This document shows, piece after piece, positions 1 through 9,175 of a DNA stretch of 34,520 nt. Each line of letters starts with the position of its first letter. Position 1 is the stretch's first letter. Made by a program: the position numbers and the translations under genes. Source of the stretch: Gemmatimonadota bacterium (GTDB lineage: Bacteria > Gemmatimonadota > Gemmatimonadetes > Gemmatimonadales > GWC2-71-9); NCBI GenBank assembly GCA_003246755.1, contig QKDC01000100.1, positions 1 to 34,520 of the forward strand, read 5' to 3'. The notes below the pieces were generated by a model. It was not told the origin of the DNA. It saw only the letters and a program-made list of their open reading frames with translations, and did no database searches.

Positions 1-866
1 CAATCATGACTTGTCTTCCCCCTTCGAGCCGTCAGGTATCGGCTCCGTCCAAAGAGATCTTCGGTGATCGTAACGGCTTCCCACCTTCCTGTGGGCAACA
101 AGGCCGCGGTCTGCTCCGCGCGTTGGGAATCCACCTCCAAGACCAGGTGTCCACCTGGGGAGAGCAGCTCAGCCACCTCCGCCAAGAGCTGGGCCGTTGC
201 CCGCAGCCCGTCGGGGCCACCGTCGAGTGCGAGAATGGGTTCATACTTCCCGACCGACGGGTCGACCGATGCCACTTCCTCCCGGGTCAAGTAGGGCGGG
301 TTGGACACCACAAGGTCGAATTGTCGACCCGCAACGGGAAGGCACCAGCTTCCGAGTTGCCACTCCACTTCGAGACCGAGCGACTCCGCATTTTCCCGAG
401 CCAAGGCGAGCGCATCCGCTGAAAGATCGACACCCACGACGCGGTCGTAGTCACCTTCATGGGCGAGCGCCAAGGCAAGGCAACCGCTCCCGGTCCCGAG
501 ATCGAGCGCTGCCCCGCGGGGCTGGATCCCGAGGGCAATGTCGATCAAGCCCTCTGATTCGGGTCTCGGAATCAGGGCGCGGCGATCGGCCCGCAGTGTC
601 AGGTAACGAAATCCCACCGACTCACAGGCATAGGCAATCGGCTCCCCGGCGGATCGGCGTTCCACGGCAGTTCGAAAACGCGAAAGGCCCTCACCGGTTT
701 CACTCGCCATCGCCATTCGCGCCAACCAAATATCGGCAGCATGCCCGTGGTTGACGGTTCTCCAGATCGTGTGGGCCTCCCGTCGTGGGGCCGGAACGCC
801 TGCGTCCCCAAGACACCGCTCGGCCCATTTCAGGGTAGCCTGGACCGACGGCAACGTGTCAGGCAC
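1..866 (-). CDS. prmC: Peptide chain release factor N5-glutamine methyltransferase (partial, runs off the left edge)
   Basis: Manual reverse-strand translation from GTG 866 gives VPDTLPSVQATLKWAERCLGDAGVPAPRREAHTIW..., with the NPPY methyltransferase motif (NPPYLTREEVASVDPSVGKYEPILALDGGPDGL) in the same frame. Adjacent to prfA as commonly seen. No stop before the window edge. Confidence 0.9.
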   Translation of the reverse strand, partial: MPDTLPSVQATLKWAERCLGDAGVPAPRREAHTIWRTVNHGHAADIWLARMAMASETGEGLSRFRTAVERRSAGEPIAYACESVGFRYLTLRADRRALIPRPESEGLIDIALGIQPRGAALDLGTGSGCLALALAHEGDYDRVVGVDLSADALALARENAESLGLEVEWQLGSWCLPVAGRQFDLVVSNPPYLTREEVASVDPSVGKYEPILALDGGPDGLRATAQLLAEVAELLSPGGHLVLEVDSQRAEQTAALLPTGRWEAVTITEDLFGRSRYLTARRGKTSHD

Positions 867-1920
867 GCGTCTGCTCTTCACGGCTGGCCGTCCGGAGTGC
901 CTCGACGAGCTCACCGATGCCCCCATCGAGCACTTCCGACAGATTGAACAGCGAGAGGTTGATCCGGTGATCGGTGATTCGGCTCTGGGGGAAGTTATAG
1001 GTCCGCACCTTGGCCGACCGATCTCCCGTTCCGACCATTGATCGGCGCTCCGCCGCGCGAGCGGATTCCTGCTCCGCCAAGCGCCGATCGAGGAGCCGCG
1101 CCCGAAGGACCTCCATCGCTTTGATCTTGTTCTGAAGTTGTGATTTCTGATCCTGCTGGGAAACCACGATTCCCGTGGGAAGATGCGTGATCCGAACCGC
1201 ACTGTCGGTGGTGTTGACGCTCTGGCCGCCGGGGCCCGAACTCCGGAAGACGTCAATTCGGAGTTCGTTGGGCTCGATCTTGACGTCCACTTCCTCCGCC
1301 TCCGGCAGCACGGCAACGGTCGCTGCGGAGGTGTGTATGCGCCCTTGGGTCTCTGTCTCTGGTACCCGCTGTACCCGATGCACACCCGACTCACGCCGAA
1401 GCAGACCGTAGGCACCGTCCCCTCGGACACAGGCGATGACCTCCCGAATGCCCCCGACGTTCCCTTCACTCAACGTGAGGATCTCGACGGTGAGCCCATG
1501 GCGTTCGGCAAAGCGCGTATACATTCGCAGGAGCTCACCCGCGAAGAGTCCCGCCTCATCACCACCCGTCCCGGCGCGAATCTCCAGAATCGCATCCCGA
1601 TCTTCGAGCGGGTCTCTGGGAACGAGGAGCGCATCGAGTTCCTGTTCGAGTTGGTTGATCTCTTCGGGAAGTCTCTTCAGGTCGATCTCTGCCAATTCGA
1701 GGAGATCGGGATCCTCGGCGGTTGCGATCAATTCGCTGGCCTGTGAATGTTCGTCTCGGAGCCGGGCCAGTCGCCCGGCGATCCGCACGATCGGGGAGAG
1801 TCGGGCGTGTTCACGGCCCAGCAACTTGAGCTTCGCCGGGTCGCGGGCCGTGGCGGGGTCCGCCAACTGCCTGGCGACCTCCTCCGCCCGGTCCAACGCT
1901 TGGCGGAGCAAGGCCTCCAT
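859..1920 (-). CDS. prfA: Peptide chain release factor 1
   Basis: 353 aa with GGQ motif region SSGPGGQSVNTTDSAVRITHLPTGIVVSQQDQKSQLQNK and AGTGGDEA; overlaps the prmC start. Confidence 0.97.
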   Translation of the reverse strand: MEALLRQALDRAEEVARQLADPATARDPAKLKLLGREHARLSPIVRIAGRLARLRDEHSQASELIATAEDPDLLELAEIDLKRLPEEINQLEQELDALLVPRDPLEDRDAILEIRAGTGGDEAGLFAGELLRMYTRFAERHGLTVEILTLSEGNVGGIREVIACVRGDGAYGLLRRESGVHRVQRVPETETQGRIHTSAATVAVLPEAEEVDVKIEPNELRIDVFRSSGPGGQSVNTTDSAVRITHLPTGIVVSQQDQKSQLQNKIKAMEVLRARLLDRRLAEQESARAAERRSMVGTGDRSAKVRTYNFPQSRITDHRINLSLFNLSEVLDGGIGELVEALRTASREEQTRA

Positions 1921-1923
1921 GGA

Positions 1924-2142
1924 TCAGGCCTGGGGACCGGCGGACTCGGAGGAGTACTTCCGGCGGAACCGGTCCACTCGTCCTGCCGTGTCCACCAAGC
2001 GCTGCTTCCCGGTGAAGAACGGGTGACACTGTGAACAGACCTCGACATGAATCGTCGCGGCGGTTGACCGGGTTTCAAACGTGTTCCCACAGGGGCATTC
2101 GACCTGAATGGTCCGATAATGCGGGTGCAGATTGGCCTTCAT
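1924..2142 (-). CDS. rpmE: 50S ribosomal protein L31
   Basis: [63 protein letters not shown], typical Cys-containing L31. Confidence 0.97.
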   Translation of the reverse strand: MKANLHPHYRTIQVECPCGNTFETRSTAATIHVEVCSQCHPFFTGKQRLVDTAGRVDRFRRKYSSESAGPQA

Positions 2143-2216
2143 GACGGTTCTCCTTCAAGTCCCCCTCCAGGATCTGTCCTGTGGGGCTGGTGCAGCCAAG
2201 AAAGCTAGCGGAGTGT

Positions 2217-2245
2217 GAAGTACCGATCAAGCACGGCAAGTTCAA
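2217..2245 (-). promoter_or_regulatory. Candidate sigma70 promoter for rpmE-prfA-prmC
   Basis: Reverse strand TTGAAC (2240-2245), 17-nt spacer, TACTTC (2217-2222), upstream of rpmE. Confidence 0.45.
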
Positions 2246-2250
2246 CTGAA

Positions 2251-2279
2251 TTGACACCTTGCGGGCACTAACATATCGT
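2251..2279 (+). promoter_or_regulatory. Candidate sigma70 promoter for the Crp/Fnr gene
   Basis: TTGACA (2251-2256), 17-nt spacer, TATCGT (2274-2279); GTG start at 2296. Confidence 0.5.
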
Positions 2280-2295
2280 CCGCCACAAGGACGCC

Positions 2296-2973
2296 GTGAC
2301 TATCAAACCCCTGGAAGTACTCCGGCAGGTACCCCTCTTCGCCTCTCTGCCCGACGAAGAGTTGGAGGCCTTTGCCCCGCTCATGCGCGAACGGCGGTTT
2401 CCGCGAGGAAGCGTCATCCTGATGCAAGGGGATCCCGGCGATGCCCTCTACGTCATTGCCCGGGGCCAGGTGAAGGTGGTGCTGGTCGGAGAGGATGGTC
2501 GCGAAGTCATCCTCTCGGTGCTCGGGGTGGGATCGTTTTTCGGGGAGATGGCACTCCTCGATAACGATCCCCGATCCGCCCACGTCGTTGCGATGGAAGA
2601 GGCCACCCTCCTGCAGTTGCGACGTGAGGACTTCCAATCACGACTCCGCTCCTCCCCCGACGTTGCCATCGCACTGCTGCGCGAGCTCACCCATCGGCTT
2701 CGGAGGGCGGATGACACCATCGGGAGCTTGGCGCTTCGGGACGTCAACGGACGCGTGGCCCACCTGCTTCTCGAGTTGGCCGAGGAGGAGGGAGGGGGAC
2801 GAATCACCCGGAGATTGACCCACGCAACCTTGGCACAGATGGTGGGGGCCAGCCGCGAGACAGTGTCCCGAACGCTCCGTGCCTTGACCAAGACGGGGGC
2901 GGTACAAGTGAGTCGAAAAGAAATCACCATCCTGGATCCTGAAATGCTCCAGCGCCTGGCGCAGCATGTGTGA
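2296..2973 (+). CDS. Crp/Fnr family transcriptional regulator
   Basis: Cyclic-nucleotide-binding-like N-terminus (LFASLPDEELEAFAPLMRERRFPRGSVILMQGDPGDALYVIARGQVKV) and HTH (TLAQMVGASRETVSRTLRALTKTGAVQV). Confidence 0.93.
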   Translation: MTIKPLEVLRQVPLFASLPDEELEAFAPLMRERRFPRGSVILMQGDPGDALYVIARGQVKVVLVGEDGREVILSVLGVGSFFGEMALLDNDPRSAHVVAMEEATLLQLRREDFQSRLRSSPDVAIALLRELTHRLRRADDTIGSLALRDVNGRVAHLLLELAEEEGGGRITRRLTHATLAQMVGASRETVSRTLRALTKTGAVQVSRKEITILDPEMLQRLAQHV

Positions 2974-3045
2974 CCTGGATCACAGATTCCCGGTGATGCC
3001 GCCGGCTGCCACGGTGACTCCCTGGCGCTACCTTGGAGGGACGAG

Positions 3046-3912
3046 GTGAGCGCATCGGTCTGGAGCATGCGGTTCTGGGGAGTCAGGGGATCGTTTCCCT
3101 GCCCCGGTGCCACCACTGCTCGGTATGGCGGGAACACCCCGTGCGTGTCTCTTGAAGGCCCTGGCCCGTCACTCATTCTGGATGCGGGCACCGGGATCCA
3201 CGCTTGCGGCCACGCACTCTTGGAGCGAACGGAGGGACCAGGAACCATCGATGTGATCCTGACCCACACGCATTGGGACCACATCATGGGCCTCCCGTAC
3301 TTCGAGCCACTGTATCGTGAGGGGTGGACGGTCCGGATCCACGGACCGAGGCCCGAGACGAGGTCCTTGAGAGATGTGATTCACGCGTTGTGGGAGCCGT
3401 CTGTCTTCCCGGCGGTGCCCGTCGCTGATCTTCAGGTGGTGGAACTCCGTGATGACGATTTTGCCATCGCAGGATGGCGCATTCGGTCGTACGCGATGCA
3501 CCACCCCGGTCGCACGCTGGGATATCGTATGGAACGACCCGGGGTTCGCCCCGTGGCGTACCTGACCGACAATGAGTTGGAAAAACCGGAGGAACCCGCC
3601 GGGTCCCAATGGCGAGTGGGACTAGTAGATTTCCTCCGTGGCGTCGGGACCCTGGTACACGATACCATGTTCACCGACGCTGAACTGGAAACCCGGCACG
3701 GGTGGGGGCATTCGAGTCCGGATGCCGCGGTTCGACTGGCTGCCGAGGCGGAGTGCCGGGAGTTGTTCCTGTTTCACCACGACGTCGAGAAGGACGACGT
3801 GGCCATGGATACGGTGGTTCGGTCGACACGACTCTTCGCTGCAGGTATCGCCCCTGGGCTGAGCGTCGACCCCACGATCGAGGGAACCACCCTCGGGTTG
3901 GAGGACACATGA
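3046..3912 (+). CDS. MBL fold metallo-hydrolase
   Basis: MRFWGVRGSFPCPGATTARYGGNTPCVSL start and HTHWDHIMGLPYF metal-binding motif; GTG start. Confidence 0.9.
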   Translation: MSASVWSMRFWGVRGSFPCPGATTARYGGNTPCVSLEGPGPSLILDAGTGIHACGHALLERTEGPGTIDVILTHTHWDHIMGLPYFEPLYREGWTVRIHGPRPETRSLRDVIHALWEPSVFPAVPVADLQVVELRDDDFAIAGWRIRSYAMHHPGRTLGYRMERPGVRPVAYLTDNELEKPEEPAGSQWRVGLVDFLRGVGTLVHDTMFTDAELETRHGWGHSSPDAAVRLAAEAECRELFLFHHDVEKDDVAMDTVVRSTRLFAAGIAPGLSVDPTIEGTTLGLEDT

Positions 3913-4643
3913 GATATCTAACGATGACCGCGCTGCTGACACTCGGTGTGGCTGCGCCCCCCACGACGGGAATTGCCCAGCAGGACACTCGCCCGGGCCT
4001 GGCCGTTCTACCCTTCGAGAATGGCGGATCCTACGGGAAGAACCGTGAGGACTACGAGGCACTGCGGAAGGGCATCGCCGGTCTGATGATCAGCGAACTG
4101 CACCAGCAGAATATCCGGGTGGTCGATCGCGCCGAAACCAATCGTGTCCTCGACGAGCAGGCGCTCGCATCCTCAGGCCGGGTCGATGCGTCCACCGCTG
4201 CCCGGGTGGGTCAGCTGGTTGGCGCCCGATACATGATCACCGGTACGTTCATCGATCTCTACGGCGATTTCCGCCTCGACGCGCGGATCATCGATGTCGA
4301 AACCGGAGAGATCCTGAAGACGGTCCGCAGCAATCCAGATCTCAAGGATATCAAGGAACTCGACCGCATCATCAACTCGGTGGCAACCCGGATATTGGCG
4401 GAAAGCCCACTCCCCGCCCTGCCCTCCTCCGGTGCGTCCTCAGGCGCCGGTGCAGCGCCGGTAGGAGAGGCCGAACACGTACCCACCGAAGCACTGATTC
4501 TGTATAGTCGCGCTTTGCTCTACGAGGACGACGGCAAGGTGGGGAAAGCGATCGAGTACTATCAGAAGGCCCTCGATCAGTTTCCTTCGTTCCCCGAGGC
4601 CCAGGAAGGCCTCAAGAAGGCGAGGAACTCACAGACCGGCTGA
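3909..4643 (+). CDS. CsgG/TolB-like secreted protein with C-terminal TPR-like segment
   Basis: Start ATG overlaps the upstream stop by 4 nt (ATGA). Signal-like MRYLTMTALLTLGVAAPPTTGIAQ, CsgG-type GLAVLPFENGGSYG...VGARYMITGTFIDLYGDFRLDARIIDVETGEIL, then ALILYSRALLYEDDGKVGKAIEYYQKALDQFPSFPEAQEGL (TPR). Confidence 0.75.
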   Translation: MRYLTMTALLTLGVAAPPTTGIAQQDTRPGLAVLPFENGGSYGKNREDYEALRKGIAGLMISELHQQNIRVVDRAETNRVLDEQALASSGRVDASTAARVGQLVGARYMITGTFIDLYGDFRLDARIIDVETGEILKTVRSNPDLKDIKELDRIINSVATRILAESPLPALPSSGASSGAGAAPVGEAEHVPTEALILYSRALLYEDDGKVGKAIEYYQKALDQFPSFPEAQEGLKKARNSQTG

Positions 4644-5844
4644 GCGATTCCACGCCGACCAGGACCGCTGCGTGGGCGGGGAACATCAAGGCGCTCACGT
4701 CGCCGAATTGCTGAGTTATGATCGGCAGGATCGCCAAGATCACCCCGATCGCCGAGGCCGAAAAGGCGAAGCGGGCGAAGAGCGTTCCCGCCCGGAGTCG
4801 TTTGACGCCCCCTCGTAGCATCCCCGGTGTCAGACCGAGCAACACCAAGGCCGCCACGCTGAAATGAAGGACATTCAGATTGCGATAGGCTGCCACATGA
4901 TCACTCAGCCCCCACAGCCAGAGAATGAGCAGCGCGCCAACGGCCACGAAGACCTGCCACAGGGCCACGCACGCCAAGAAGCCCCACCGAGCCACCCCAG
5001 AGCGACGGGCAAGTAACCCCAGGGCCAAGAGCGTCGCACCTATCCCAAGCCCGAGCCCTCCGAGCACTCGATTCGGCGCCTTGGGGACTTGGAGCGGTAC
5101 AGAATACCCATCCGATTCTGCGACCTGAATTTCACGGCGCACCAGAGGCACGGACCCACCAACCGAGTCCGGGACCCGGACCCCACGGATGTGCTGCTGC
5201 AACAGGGCCGGCAGGAAGGATTCTTCCAACGCCGTGATCGGCCGATCGGCGGCGGGACCGAGAAGGAACATCGCGCCAAAGTAGATCGCCAGGTTGTTCT
5301 CGAGGGAGCGTCGAGTGTGATCGCGAAGCGTCATGGAACTCGGCGTCGACTCCAGGTAATCGCGGAGTGCCCCGCCGATGGCCGAGTCGATTTGATCCCG
5401 TATCCTGGTTGAGCAGTTATCGCGATAGTAGTCGTAGCGATAGGTCCCGCTGTCCTGGGCGAAGTTGAGTTCCAGCGCCTGGTTGAGGCTCGCTCTCTGG
5501 CCAGCATCGAAACGCAGTTCCTGGAGCGTGACCGACCGGCCCAGGCGCACATAGGCGTCGATCAGGGCCCCGCCATCTGCACGACCCATCCAGTAGGCCA
5601 TCTGGCCGCGCGCGAAGCGCCAGAGGAAGCCCTGCTGCTCGAAGTTGAAGCGACCATAGTCGTAGGCTGGACCGCGCCCGGTCACCGTGTCCCTGATCCA
5701 GACCGCGTTGTGACCGAACCGTTCCCAGACTTGGGGACCGGGACCGAAGGTGACGAGATACACGGCGGTGTGATCGCCAATGTCGCTGGATGAGATGTCC
5801 TGAGCCGCGAGTCCTCCCTGAAGGAAGAAGCTCAGTACCATCAC
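4612..5844 (-). CDS. DUF4105 (Lnb N-terminal periplasmic domain) family membrane protein
   Basis: SSDIGDHTAVYLVTFGPGPQVWERFGHNAVWIRD...YDYGRFNFEQQGFLWRFARGQMAYWM...YRYDYYRDNCSTRIRDQID, followed by TM helices. Start uncertain (5841 or 5844). Confidence 0.8.
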   Translation of the reverse strand: MMVLSFFLQGGLAAQDISSSDIGDHTAVYLVTFGPGPQVWERFGHNAVWIRDTVTGRGPAYDYGRFNFEQQGFLWRFARGQMAYWMGRADGGALIDAYVRLGRSVTLQELRFDAGQRASLNQALELNFAQDSGTYRYDYYRDNCSTRIRDQIDSAIGGALRDYLESTPSSMTLRDHTRRSLENNLAIYFGAMFLLGPAADRPITALEESFLPALLQQHIRGVRVPDSVGGSVPLVRREIQVAESDGYSVPLQVPKAPNRVLGGLGLGIGATLLALGLLARRSGVARWGFLACVALWQVFVAVGALLILWLWGLSDHVAAYRNLNVLHFSVAALVLLGLTPGMLRGGVKRLRAGTLFARFAFSASAIGVILAILPIITQQFGDVSALMFPAHAAVLVGVESLSRSVSSSPS

Positions 5845-5891
5845 GACGCCAAACTCCCGAGAACCCCGGCGGGGGTTCGAGAGGGGTAGCG

Positions 5892-6905
5892 TCACAGGGT
5901 AACGTCCCGTCCCGATGCGGCAGATTCGTAGACGGCCTCGAGAATGCGGAGCGCCTTCACCTGTTCGTCGAGCCCGGGAACTGTGGCCTCTCCCCGAACG
6001 GCCGCGAGGAAGTGTGCCCACTGCGCACGGAAGGACGCCAGAAAGAGGTTCTCCCGACTCCCCGACGTGGTGGGAGACACGTCGTGAATGGCCCCATGCA
6101 TCTCCTTCCAAACCCGGAGCGGGTTGAGGCTGGCGGATCCCTTGGCACCACGGACATTGGCCCCGAAGTACTCACCAGCCCCCACATTCCGCCAAGTGAC
6201 ATCGACGAAGATCGAGAGACCATCATCACACACGATGAAAGCGCTTCCCGACTGCTCGACTCCATCGCTCCCCGACGTGCCGGGACCCAGGGCCGCACTG
6301 ACACGTTTCGGTACCGGGTTGCCGGCCAGCCAGAAAGCGAGATCGATCATCGTGAGACCCAGGTCGAACATCACGCCGCCACCAGACTCCCCCGGTCGCT
6401 GACGCCAACCCAACGGGGCTCTGCTGGGCCGCCCCATGTGCCAGCCCGCGCGAATGCTGTCCACCCGACCTAATTCTCCACTTTGGACGAAGCTCCGAAT
6501 CGCCTGGGTATCCGAACGGTACCGATGATTCATGCCGACGGTGATGATCCGATCGCTGGACCCGGCACGCCGTGCGATTCGCGCTGCGCTCTCCGTCGAG
6601 AGCGCCAGAGGCTTCTCGACGAAGACATGCAGTCCGGCCGACAGTGCCGCGAGGAGATGTGCTTCATGAAGATGATTTGGGGTGCAAATCAGGAGGGCGT
6701 CGAGTTCCTCATGTTGTAGGAGATCCTCGATGTCGTCGTAGAAATTTGCGATCCCGTGCCGGCTCGCGAGCGCACGCGCCTTGGGCAGGTCCTTGTCACA
6801 GAGAGCAACGACGCGTGCCCCCTTCACCTTGCGGAGCACCGGGAGATGCGCCACCTGAAGTACCGCACCCGCGCCGACGACACCGAGTCGGAGTGTCTCA
6901 CTCAT
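5892..6905 (-). CDS. Gfo/Idh/MocA family oxidoreductase
   Basis: LRLGVVGAGAVLQVAHLPVLRKVKGARVVALCDKD...LICTPNHLHEAHLLAALSAGLHVFVEKPLAL. Confidence 0.93.
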   Translation of the reverse strand: MSETLRLGVVGAGAVLQVAHLPVLRKVKGARVVALCDKDLPKARALASRHGIANFYDDIEDLLQHEELDALLICTPNHLHEAHLLAALSAGLHVFVEKPLALSTESAARIARRAGSSDRIITVGMNHRYRSDTQAIRSFVQSGELGRVDSIRAGWHMGRPSRAPLGWRQRPGESGGGVMFDLGLTMIDLAFWLAGNPVPKRVSAALGPGTSGSDGVEQSGSAFIVCDDGLSIFVDVTWRNVGAGEYFGANVRGAKGSASLNPLRVWKEMHGAIHDVSPTTSGSRENLFLASFRAQWAHFLAAVRGEATVPGLDEQVKALRILEAVYESAASGRDVTL

Positions 6906-6963
6906 GGAAGAATCTGCCCTAGCGTCGATTGCCTCCCAAAGATAGCACGCCGCGGCAGTGGTC

Positions 6964-8220
6964 TCACCATTGCCGGACGAGCGTCGTCCCCGGAAAGTAG
7001 GCGGAGAGAATGGCTTCGGCGGACTGGCCCGCGCGGGCGCGGCCCACCGAACCCCATTGACAGAGCCCAACACCGTGTCCCGCACCACCGCCGTCGGCTT
7101 CGAGACCGGTCATGCCATTGGGACCGTGCAAGACCGTCAGCCGGAACCTGGCACTGCGGAGCAGCCGACCAGCCTCCGGCCGCAGAACCTGCCGGATCGC
7201 CGCTCCTCGCACCGACACCGACCGGTCGGTGAGTCGGATCGCGATCTCCTCGACCCGTCCCGAACCCGTTCTGGACTTCACGGTCACGTCCCGGGGAATC
7301 CCGATCTGACTCTGGGCGACTCCCAGCGGAGGGAGGGTCTGTCGAAGGGTCTCCCGGAGGGCGGTGGCATCCCACCGCTCTTTCCAGTGATACCTGGGTG
7401 AGATCGAGCACCAACTCGTTCCATCCGGTGAAGCATCGGACACCGATTGGAGGTATGGCCTGCGGGCACTGGCGAAGACCTCCTCCCCCGCCGCCGTCCG
7501 ACCACCGCAAGTCGAGTGGAAGAAGGCGTCGATCGGCACCCCATCAAACGTCAATACCAGGCCCCTCGAGGCCACGACGGCATCGCGTCCTTGCGGGAGC
7601 TCTCGGGCGACTCCGCCATAAGCCTGATCGGCCACCGTCGCAAGCACGTCATACCCCAACCGGCGGTATCGCCCCAGCATCTTGAGAGCGAAAGTGCGTG
7701 AAACGATTGCCTGGGCCTGGAGCGCCTCGAGTTCATCGGGGCCGCGCCGGCCCATCTCCGCATTGACCACACCCATCAGATAGGCCTCGATACCCACCCG
7801 ATTGACGACCAGCAGCCGAGACCCCAGCGCACTGAGATGCAGCGAGCCCCGGTAGTCCCGATCGTCCACCCGCACCAAACCATTCGGCCCGGTCGGGCGT
7901 ACCACGACCTGGAGCGCGGGCCCGATCACCGAGCTGCCGATCGCCACGGCAATCCGGTCGCCTTGTGCGGAAAGCCGGGTGACACCTTCTGCATCGAGAT
8001 TGAGGATGGGCGCCCCGGTTTCGTCCCAGATGGTCAGCGCGTCACCACCGCCCACACGGACCACACTTGCGTCGGTGACGATGGCCACGCGGATCTCCGG
8101 CTCCAGTCGATCGTCAGGGGATGGATGGGTGGCCGGGGGAGGACTGTCGGCGGCAGGCACACAGGCGAGGAACCCGGTGACCAGACAACCCAGCAGAACG
8201 GTATTGCGGAGACGACCCAC
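6964..8220 (-). CDS. SpoIID/LytB domain-containing protein (lipoprotein-like N-terminus)
   Basis: LNRVGIEAYLMGVVNAEMGRRGPDELEALQAQAIVSRTFAL and FHSTCGGRTAAGEEVF ... GHGVGLCQWGSVGRARAGQSAEAILSAYFPGT; N-terminal GCLVTGFLACVPA. GTG start overlaps the sigma factor stop by 1 nt. Confidence 0.92.
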   Translation of the reverse strand: MGRLRNTVLLGCLVTGFLACVPAADSPPPATHPSPDDRLEPEIRVAIVTDASVVRVGGGDALTIWDETGAPILNLDAEGVTRLSAQGDRIAVAIGSSVIGPALQVVVRPTGPNGLVRVDDRDYRGSLHLSALGSRLLVVNRVGIEAYLMGVVNAEMGRRGPDELEALQAQAIVSRTFALKMLGRYRRLGYDVLATVADQAYGGVARELPQGRDAVVASRGLVLTFDGVPIDAFFHSTCGGRTAAGEEVFASARRPYLQSVSDASPDGTSWCSISPRYHWKERWDATALRETLRQTLPPLGVAQSQIGIPRDVTVKSRTGSGRVEEIAIRLTDRSVSVRGAAIRQVLRPEAGRLLRSARFRLTVLHGPNGMTGLEADGGGAGHGVGLCQWGSVGRARAGQSAEAILSAYFPGTTLVRQW

Positions 8221-9089
8221 TACGACAGAAAACTCTCCAGCGCCTTGGCCCGGCTTACATGACGGAGCCGACTCAGGGCCTTCTCCTTGATCTGGCGAAC
8301 GCGTTCCCGGGTGATACCCAAACGGCTCCCGATCTCTTCGAGGGTCAGCGGTTCGGGCTCATCGAGCCCGAAGTAAAGACGCAAGATCTTCGCTTCGCGC
8401 TCTTTGAGCGTCGTGAGCACCTCCTCGATCGACTGGGTCAGGGCGTGCTCGAAGGTCTCCTGATCGGGGCCGGCATTTTGGGTGTCGGGGAGGTAGTCAA
8501 GCAGTCGGTTGTCCTCACCGGGAGTCATCGGTGCATCGAGGGAGAGATGGCTTTGGGAAATGGAGAGCGTCTTCTGGACCTCCTCCATTTCGATGTCCAT
8601 GCCCTCGGCGATTTCCGACGCGGTCGGCTCCCGGCCGAGTTCCTGGAGCAAAGCCGACGAGCGGCGGGTGATTCGGTGGAGGGTGCCGGCCCGGTTCAAG
8701 GGAACGCGCACGATGCGACTCTGCTCCGCCAGGGCCTGGAGGATGGCCTGCCGAATCCACCACACCGCATAGGAAATGAACTTGATACCCTTGGTCTCGT
8801 CGAATTTGTGCGCGGCCCGGATCAAACCCAAGTTGCCTTCATTGATCAAATCAGCGAGGGAGACGCCTTGGTTCTGATACTTCTTGGCAACCGACACCAC
8901 GAACCGCAAATTGCTTCGGACCAGTTTGTCGAGCGCCTCTTCATCACCCCGGTGGATCTTCTGCGCGAGAGTGACTTCCTCGGCCTGATTGATGAGAGGG
9001 TACTTCGAGATTTCTCGGAGATACTGATCCAGAGAGCCTTCGTCAGATGTGGACGAGTGTCGGGTGGACCCGACCTGGATCGGTCGCAT
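8220..9089 (-). CDS. RpoD-type RNA polymerase sigma factor (group 1/2 sigma70)
   Basis: Region 2: NLRFVVSVAKKYQNQGVSLADLINEGNLGLIRAAHKFDETKGIKFISYAVWWIRQAI; region 4: TLEEIGSRLGITRERVRQIKEKALSRLR. Confidence 0.95.
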   Translation of the reverse strand: MRPIQVGSTRHSSTSDEGSLDQYLREISKYPLINQAEEVTLAQKIHRGDEEALDKLVRSNLRFVVSVAKKYQNQGVSLADLINEGNLGLIRAAHKFDETKGIKFISYAVWWIRQAILQALAEQSRIVRVPLNRAGTLHRITRRSSALLQELGREPTASEIAEGMDIEMEEVQKTLSISQSHLSLDAPMTPGEDNRLLDYLPDTQNAGPDQETFEHALTQSIEEVLTTLKEREAKILRLYFGLDEPEPLTLEEIGSRLGITRERVRQIKEKALSRLRHVSRAKALESFLS

Positions 9090-9175
9090 GCGGCGGGCCT
9101 CAGCTTACGCTGGTGTGGGGTAAGCGAACCTTACGCAGGACCCGACGCCTGCGCAACCACATATCGACAATCAAA

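Noticed and set aside
3702-3908. N-terminal extension of the CsgG-like ORF
   Set aside because: Overlaps the MBL hydrolase in another frame; ATG 3909 with a signal-peptide-like start and ATGA coupling is more plausible.
9090-9175. Possible inverted repeat CTTAC...GTAAG upstream of the sigma factor gene
   Set aside because: Arms of only 5 nt with long loop; not distinguishable from chance by eye.
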